Positions 42,192 to 45,827 of a stretch of 45,827 nt of DNA are shown here, in pieces. The notes below the pieces were generated by a model that was not told the DNA's origin, did no database searches, and saw only the letters and a program-made list of their open reading frames with translations. Position 1 is the first letter of the stretch. Every line of letters begins with the position of its first letter. The position numbers and the translations under genes are program-made. Source of the DNA: Bacteroidota bacterium (GTDB lineage Bacteria; Bacteroidota; Bacteroidia; Chitinophagales; Chitinophagaceae); NCBI GenBank assembly GCA_023423835.1, contig JAFAEW010000012.1, positions 1 through 45,827 on the forward strand. The letters run 5' to 3'.

Positions 42192-42917
42192 TTAAATCCC
42201 TTTAATGTTTTTTTCACCGCCCTCTCCATCATCATTCAAATAATTGCGGATTTCTTCATCACTTACATTTTTAATCAGAGATTGAAAGTCAAAATTGGGG
42301 TCCGTTGCTTTAATATCAGGAGTAATATCGCGATTTTCTTGTAAATAACTAATTATTTCCTGATCGTTAACCGTTTGAAGGCTTTGTTCGATATTGAAAT
42401 TACGCTGCACTACAGCCGGCTGCAATCCGGTATACAAATAAGTTCCCAATGCTACTACAAACATTATACTTGCCGCCACCAGGTAGTGGTTCCAGTTTTT
42501 TTTCCATCCAAAACCCGAAACTATTTTTCCCGGCTTTTGCTGTGCAGGTGTTTCTGTCTTTAATTGTTCGAAATAGCCTTCCGGAACTTCATACACATTT
42601 TTTCTGCTTATCTGGTTTAAAAACGGTGCTACTTCCACAAGCTCTGATTCCACTTCCGAAACCGATACCGCCTTTTGTAGTTTGATCTTTTTCAGAACAT
42701 TTCCGGCCAGGTTTTCGAAATAATTTTCAGGAACCTCATAAGCCTGACGGGAAACTGGAATCTGAATATCGTCCCGTTCGCGCAGCCTGGTCAGAATTAC
42801 TTCCGGCAGATTATCGAAATACTGAACAGGCACCAGATAGCAGTTTTTCCGGTTTATAGGAAGTAAAGCAGGAAAAAACTCTTCTAATTCTACCTCTATT
42901 TCATTTATCTGTTTCAT
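42192..42917 (-). CDS. Putative anti-sigma factor with internal YxVPxxYFxxL repeats
   Basis: A 241-residue membrane protein. The cytoplasmic half holds three copies of YxVPxxYFxxL (residues about 27-37, 60-70 and 109-119). Copies one and three are parts of a longer ~31-residue duplicated unit (about 7-37 and 89-119). One membrane helix follows at about 145-164 (YLVAASIMFVVALGTYLY), then a periplasmic tail containing DQEIISYLQENRDI and DEEIRNYLNDD. The position between an ECF sigma gene and a small exported protein gene suggests an anti-sigma factor, but no zinc anti-sigma motif is visible. The ATG at 42917 is chosen over a TTG at 42929. Confidence 0.7.
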   Translation of the reverse strand: MKQINEIEVELEEFFPALLPINRKNCYLVPVQYFDNLPEVILTRLRERDDIQIPVSRQAYEVPENYFENLAGNVLKKIKLQKAVSVSEVESELVEVAPFLNQISRKNVYEVPEGYFEQLKTETPAQQKPGKIVSGFGWKKNWNHYLVAASIMFVVALGTYLYTGLQPAVVQRNFNIEQSLQTVNDQEIISYLQENRDITPDIKATDPNFDFQSLIKNVSDEEIRNYLNDDGEGGEKNIKGI

Positions 42918-42958
42918 TGTATTTAACAAATCATTAGACCTGACGGCCTTTCAAAAGT

Positions 42959-43504
42959 TTAATGGTTAATGACATAATCTTCCACCTTTTTTGCCGCATG
43001 GTGATAACTGGCTTTCAAAGCGCCCTCGCTCGTTTGCAACACCCGGCTCATCTCTTCATAGGGCATTTCATCAAAGTACCGCAGGGTGAAGACTGCTTTT
43101 TGCTTGTCCGGAAGTTGTTGAATGGCGAGTTGCAATTTCCATTCGAGTCTGGAGGCATCGAATCCTTTTTCTGCTATTACTTTGTTTGCCAGTCCCCCCT
43201 GCACATCTTCGAAGCTTACGGCGGAACGTTTTCGCTGTTGGTCCAGAAAAGTCAGAGATTCGTTGGTAGCTACGCGGTAGAGCCAGGTATAAAGCTGGCT
43301 GTCTTCCCGGAAGTTATCCAATCCGTTCCAGACTTTGATGAAAACATTCTGCAAAACATCATTGGTGTCTTCGTGTCCGACGAGCATCCTGCGAATATGC
43401 CAGTAGATCCTCTCCTGGTATTTTTTCATGATGGATGTAAAAGCCTTTTCCTTCAACTCAGGATCCCTAAATTGCTGTAATAATTCCTTGTCTTCCGAAT
43501 GCAT
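42959..43504 (-). CDS. ECF RNA polymerase sigma factor
   Basis: A 181-residue sigma-70 family factor with only regions 2 and 4. Region 2 has ERIYWHIRRMLVGHEDTNDVLQNVFIKVWNGLDNFREDSQLYTWLYRVATNESLTFL, and region 4 has LPDKQKAVFTLRYFDEMPYEEMSRVLQTSEGALKASYHHAAKKV. It directs polymerase to a small regulon. It heads an operon with the repeat-containing membrane protein and the small exported protein, a standard sigma/anti-sigma/target layout. Such operons are usually autoregulated, but I could not read an ECF promoter in the 80 bases upstream, which also hold the terminator of the transketolase gene. Confidence 0.95.
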   Translation of the reverse strand: MHSEDKELLQQFRDPELKEKAFTSIMKKYQERIYWHIRRMLVGHEDTNDVLQNVFIKVWNGLDNFREDSQLYTWLYRVATNESLTFLDQQRKRSAVSFEDVQGGLANKVIAEKGFDASRLEWKLQLAIQQLPDKQKAVFTLRYFDEMPYEEMSRVLQTSEGALKASYHHAAKKVEDYVINH

Positions 43505-43527
43505 GCAGAGTTTTCTTTTTTACAGGT

Positions 43528-43554
43528 AAAAAACCCATACTATGGATGGGTTTT
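43528..43554 (-). terminator. Terminator after the transketolase C-terminal subunit gene
   Basis: AAAACCCAT and ATGGGTTTT form a nine-base stem around a seven-base loop. On the minus strand the stem is followed by more T. It lies 30 bases after the stop of the transketolase gene. Confidence 0.85.
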
Positions 43555-43584
43555 AATTTGAATAGTTTAAACAAATCGAACTAT

Positions 43585-44550
43585 TTAAGAATTTTTTGTC
43601 AATAACAGTTCTTCCGCTGCTGCGAAAATATGCTCCTTATCCAGACCATATTTTGTTAGAAGTTCTTTCGGCTGCCCGCTTTCCCCAAATGTATCTTGGG
43701 TACCAATAAACCGCATCGGAACAGGATGATGCGAAGCGGCCACCCTTGCCACCGATTCGCCCAAACCTCCGTAAATGTTGTGTTCTTCGCAGGTAACAGC
43801 ACAACCGGTTTTTCTGATCGATTGCAGGATTGCTTCTTCATCAAGCGGTTTGATGGTATGCAGGTTGATCAGTTCAACCGAATACCCTTTTTCTTCGAGC
43901 ATTTTTCCCGCTTCAATTGCTGTCCAAACAAGATGTCCGCAAGCAAAAATAGAGATATCCTTTCCATCGCTTAATTTTTGTGCGTGACCAATTTTGAATT
44001 CACTGCCATCTTCCGGAGTGAAATTTGGCCATTTAGGACGCCCGAAGCGGAGATAAACCGGGCCTTCCATCGCCGCGATGGCCATTGTTGCCGCTTTTGT
44101 CTGATTAAAATCGCAGGGAACGATCACGGTCATTCCCGGCAGCATTTTCATCAGTCCGATATCTTCGAGAATCTGGTGGGTTGCACCGTCTTCGCCCAAG
44201 GTAAGACCGGCATGACTGGCACAGATTTTTACGTTTTTTCCACTGTATGCAATACTTTGTCTGATCTGATCATAAACCCGGCCTGTACTAAAGTTGGCGA
44301 AAGTAGTGGTGTAAGGAATTTTTCCGCCAATCGTTAATCCCGCAGCAATTCCCATCATATTGGCTTCGGAAATGCCGCATTGTACAAAACGGTCGGGGAA
44401 TTCTTTCATAAACGGGCCCAACTTCAGAGAACCCGCGAGATCGGCCGTGAGCACCACCACATCCTTATTCACTTTTCCAAGCTCATAGATTCCTTCTCCA
44501 AATCCGGCGCGTGTTTCCTTTTCGTTCTTCGCCTCTATAGTTTTCAACAT
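43585..44550 (-). CDS. Transketolase, C-terminal subunit
   Basis: A 321-residue protein equal to the pyrimidine-binding and C-terminal halves of transketolase. It has VVVLTADLAGSLKLG, RFVQCGISEANMMGIAAGL (the TPP-activating Glu), FANFSTGRVYDQIRQSIAY, HAGLTLGEDGATHQILEDIGLMKMLPGM and GPVYLRFGR. Split transketolases pair this with a separate N-terminal subunit carrying the TPP diphosphate/Mg2+ site. That subunit gene is not adjacent: upstream is galE. It transfers two-carbon units in the pentose-phosphate pathway if the partner exists elsewhere. A terminator follows the gene. Confidence 0.9.
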   Translation of the reverse strand: MLKTIEAKNEKETRAGFGEGIYELGKVNKDVVVLTADLAGSLKLGPFMKEFPDRFVQCGISEANMMGIAAGLTIGGKIPYTTTFANFSTGRVYDQIRQSIAYSGKNVKICASHAGLTLGEDGATHQILEDIGLMKMLPGMTVIVPCDFNQTKAATMAIAAMEGPVYLRFGRPKWPNFTPEDGSEFKIGHAQKLSDGKDISIFACGHLVWTAIEAGKMLEEKGYSVELINLHTIKPLDEEAILQSIRKTGCAVTCEEHNIYGGLGESVARVAASHHPVPMRFIGTQDTFGESGQPKELLTKYGLDKEHIFAAAEELLLTKNS

Positions 44551-44610
44551 TTTTGATTGATTGTAACATGAAGTTATTGGAGCTAGCCGCTGATAAGAAT
44601 CGGAGGCATA

Positions 44611-45666
44611 TCAGTTTAAAATCGGATTCTGCATTTTCATCAGCTGTTCATCCTTCTTAATTTTCAACTGCCATTCCCAGGCAGTGCGCATCATATCATC
44701 CAAATCATATTTTATTTGCCATTTAAGGTCCTCAACAGCTTTATTATTATTGGCATAGATTGCCACTACATCTCCCGGTCTTCTTGGCCCGATCACGTAA
44801 TTGAGTTGCTGCCCGCTCACCTTTTCAAACGCTTTAATGGCTTCCAAAACGGTAACACCTTTGCCCGTTCCCAGGTTGAAAATATCGCAGTTGGTCTTAT
44901 TGCGGTTTTCCATCAGGTATTGCAGCGCAAGGGTATGCGCATGAGCGATATCACAAACATGAATATAATCCCTCACGCAACTTCCGTCTCTCGTGGGATA
45001 ATCATCGCCAAATACGACCATTTGGGGCAGCTTTCCAATTGCAGTCTGTGTAATTGCGGGAACCAGATTTTGCGGCTTTCCGATGGGCAATTCCCCAATT
45101 TCCACCGACGGGTGCGCTCCAACCGGATTAAAATAACGGAGGAGAATAGCATTGAAATGAAAAGCAGCGGTACAATCCACGATAATCTTTTCACCCATTT
45201 GTTTGGTATCGCCATAGGGAGATTCAGCAGGTTTGATGGGAGATTCTTCCGTTACAGGAATTTCATCGGGATTGCCATAGACTGTGCAGGAAGACGAAAA
45301 AACAAAGTTGGGCACTTCAAACTCCTTCACACATTTCAACAGATTAACGAGAGAAAAAAGATTATTTTCAAAGTATTCCAACGGCTTTTCCACTGATTCG
45401 CCTACAGCTTTATAAGCAGCGAAATGAATGACGCCTTCAATATTTTCATTTTCCTGAAAAACCGCTAACGTTTCATCAAAATTTTTCAGATCCACTTTAT
45501 AGTTTTTCACCTTTTTGCCGGTTATCCTTTCAATTCCACCCAGCAGATAGGTAGAAGACCTCGAGTTGTCATCAATGCTTATAACGTCATATCCGTTTTG
45601 GATAAGGTCAACAATTGTATGAGAACCAATGTATCCGCAACCACCCGTAACAAGAATTTTTTTCAT
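44611..45666 (-). CDS. galE: UDP-glucose 4-epimerase
   Basis: An extended short-chain dehydrogenase of 351 residues that interconverts UDP-glucose and UDP-galactose. It has the NAD motif VTGGCGYIGSHT and SSSCTVYGNPDEIPVTEESPIKPAESPYGDTK (catalytic Ser/Tyr/Lys). RYFNPVGAHPSVEIGE, GDDYPTRDGSCVRDYIHVCDIAHAH and NLGTGKGVTVLEAI are also present. The product feeds surface polysaccharide or galactose metabolism. It is upstream of the transketolase subunit gene on the same strand, 60 bases away, and downstream of the PiT transporter gene. Confidence 0.96.
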   Translation of the reverse strand: MKKILVTGGCGYIGSHTIVDLIQNGYDVISIDDNSRSSTYLLGGIERITGKKVKNYKVDLKNFDETLAVFQENENIEGVIHFAAYKAVGESVEKPLEYFENNLFSLVNLLKCVKEFEVPNFVFSSSCTVYGNPDEIPVTEESPIKPAESPYGDTKQMGEKIIVDCTAAFHFNAILLRYFNPVGAHPSVEIGELPIGKPQNLVPAITQTAIGKLPQMVVFGDDYPTRDGSCVRDYIHVCDIAHAHTLALQYLMENRNKTNCDIFNLGTGKGVTVLEAIKAFEKVSGQQLNYVIGPRRPGDVVAIYANNNKAVEDLKWQIKYDLDDMMRTAWEWQLKIKKDEQLMKMQNPILN

Positions 45667-45720
45667 AAATAATTCAGCTAAGATTGCAAGATAAATAAAT
45701 GTTTCCTATTCTGATTTTTC

Positions 45721-45827
45721 TTACAGGAAGAGGCTCACAATATGGTAAACAAGGGCCGCAAGCAACCCACTGACAGGGATGGTGAGGATCCAGGCCCAAA
45801 CGAGGTTTACGGTTACACCCCATCGTA
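45721..45827 (-). CDS. PiT-family inorganic phosphate transporter, C-terminal fragment
   Basis: The last 34 codons of a reverse-strand gene read WGVTVNLVWAWILTIPVSGLLAALVYHIVSLFL and stop at 45721. The WAW-x-LTIPVS-x-LLAA pattern followed by a closing hydrophobic helix is the C terminus of PiT (PitA-like) phosphate transporters. The rest lies outside the window. Being short, it supports the family but not the exact substrate. Confidence 0.8.
   Translation of the reverse strand, partial: RWGVTVNLVWAWILTIPVSGLLAALVYHIVSLFL

Noticed and set aside
43561..43585. AATAGTT/AACTATT inverted repeat as a second terminator or ECF operator
   Set aside because: A seven-base AT-rich stem partly inside the transketolase stop is weak beside the clear terminator just downstream.
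44716..45396. 226-codon open frame antisense to galE
   Set aside because: Covered by galE with intact motifs; no start signal or domain.
1..45827. tRNA, rRNA, CRISPR, transposase or prophage
   Set aside because: No cloverleaf-like region, spaced repeats, transposase motif or phage gene was seen; gaps between genes are short.

Overview
The window looks like ordinary chromosome from a member of the Bacteroidota, probably a Chitinophagia/Sphingobacteriia-type organism. The evidence is a secreted PKD protein ending in a type B type-IX-secretion C-terminal domain, GldF and GldG gliding/secretion genes, a MurF-alanine racemase fusion, an Lnb-type lipoprotein N-acyltransferase candidate, DUF6089 and DUF2911 proteins, and promoters with the TAnnTTTG -7 element in place of a sigma-70 -10 box. 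Coding density is high and no gene-free stretch exceeds 300 bases; the longest is the 278-base leader region at 34654-34931. I saw no tRNA, rRNA, insertion sequence, prophage or CRISPR array. Genes are cut by both window edges: a penicillin-acylase family protein on the left and a PiT phosphate transporter on the right.

Layout. 1-7492: partial penicillin acylase (-), then a rightward run of an Lnb-like protein, an alpha/beta hydrolase, a type B T9SS cargo protein, a TonB-like protein and FolC. 7524-11033 (-): FBPase, a CAP-domain lipoprotein, an ABC ATPase, a YfiT-like DinB protein and a Nudix hydrolase. 11155-15359 (+): aspartokinase, a DUF2911 protein closed by a clear terminator, a two-gene SatD-like/DUF3307 module behind a cluster of palindromic sites, and PdxJ. 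15360-26663 (-): TlpA-like thioredoxin, aldehyde dehydrogenase, DUF6089 protein, gldF-gldG-terC-murF/alr, and iscS with an A-type Fe-S carrier. 26724-27883 (+): methylmalonyl-CoA epimerase and a lipoprotein. 27919-30210 (-): acpP-fabF-rnc, ending in a bidirectional terminator.

30405-39788 is mixed: GNAT, a B12-binding mutase subunit with a YcxB-like protein, a transglutaminase-like protein, PdeM-like phosphoesterase, two unknown proteins, an RRM RNA-binding protein behind a textbook Bacteroidota promoter and long leader, ClpB, cobalamin adenosyltransferase, a MacB-type ATPase and GatC. 39967-41678 (+) is a sigma-54 response regulator overlapping an HPt protein. 41750-43504 (-) is an ECF sigma / repeat-containing putative anti-sigma / small secreted protein operon. 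The right end holds a transketolase C-terminal half, GalE and the PiT fragment.

Functional links. The epimerase, the B12-binding subunit and the adenosyltransferase point to a B12-dependent methylmalonyl-CoA pathway. GldF/GldG and the T9SS cargo protein point to type IX secretion or gliding. IscS and the A-type carrier form an Fe-S assembly pair. The least explained parts are the SatD-like/DUF3307 module with its operator-like palindromes, the internal repeats of the putative anti-sigma factor, the response regulator-HPt pair without a kinase, and the hairpin cluster at 33665-33740.
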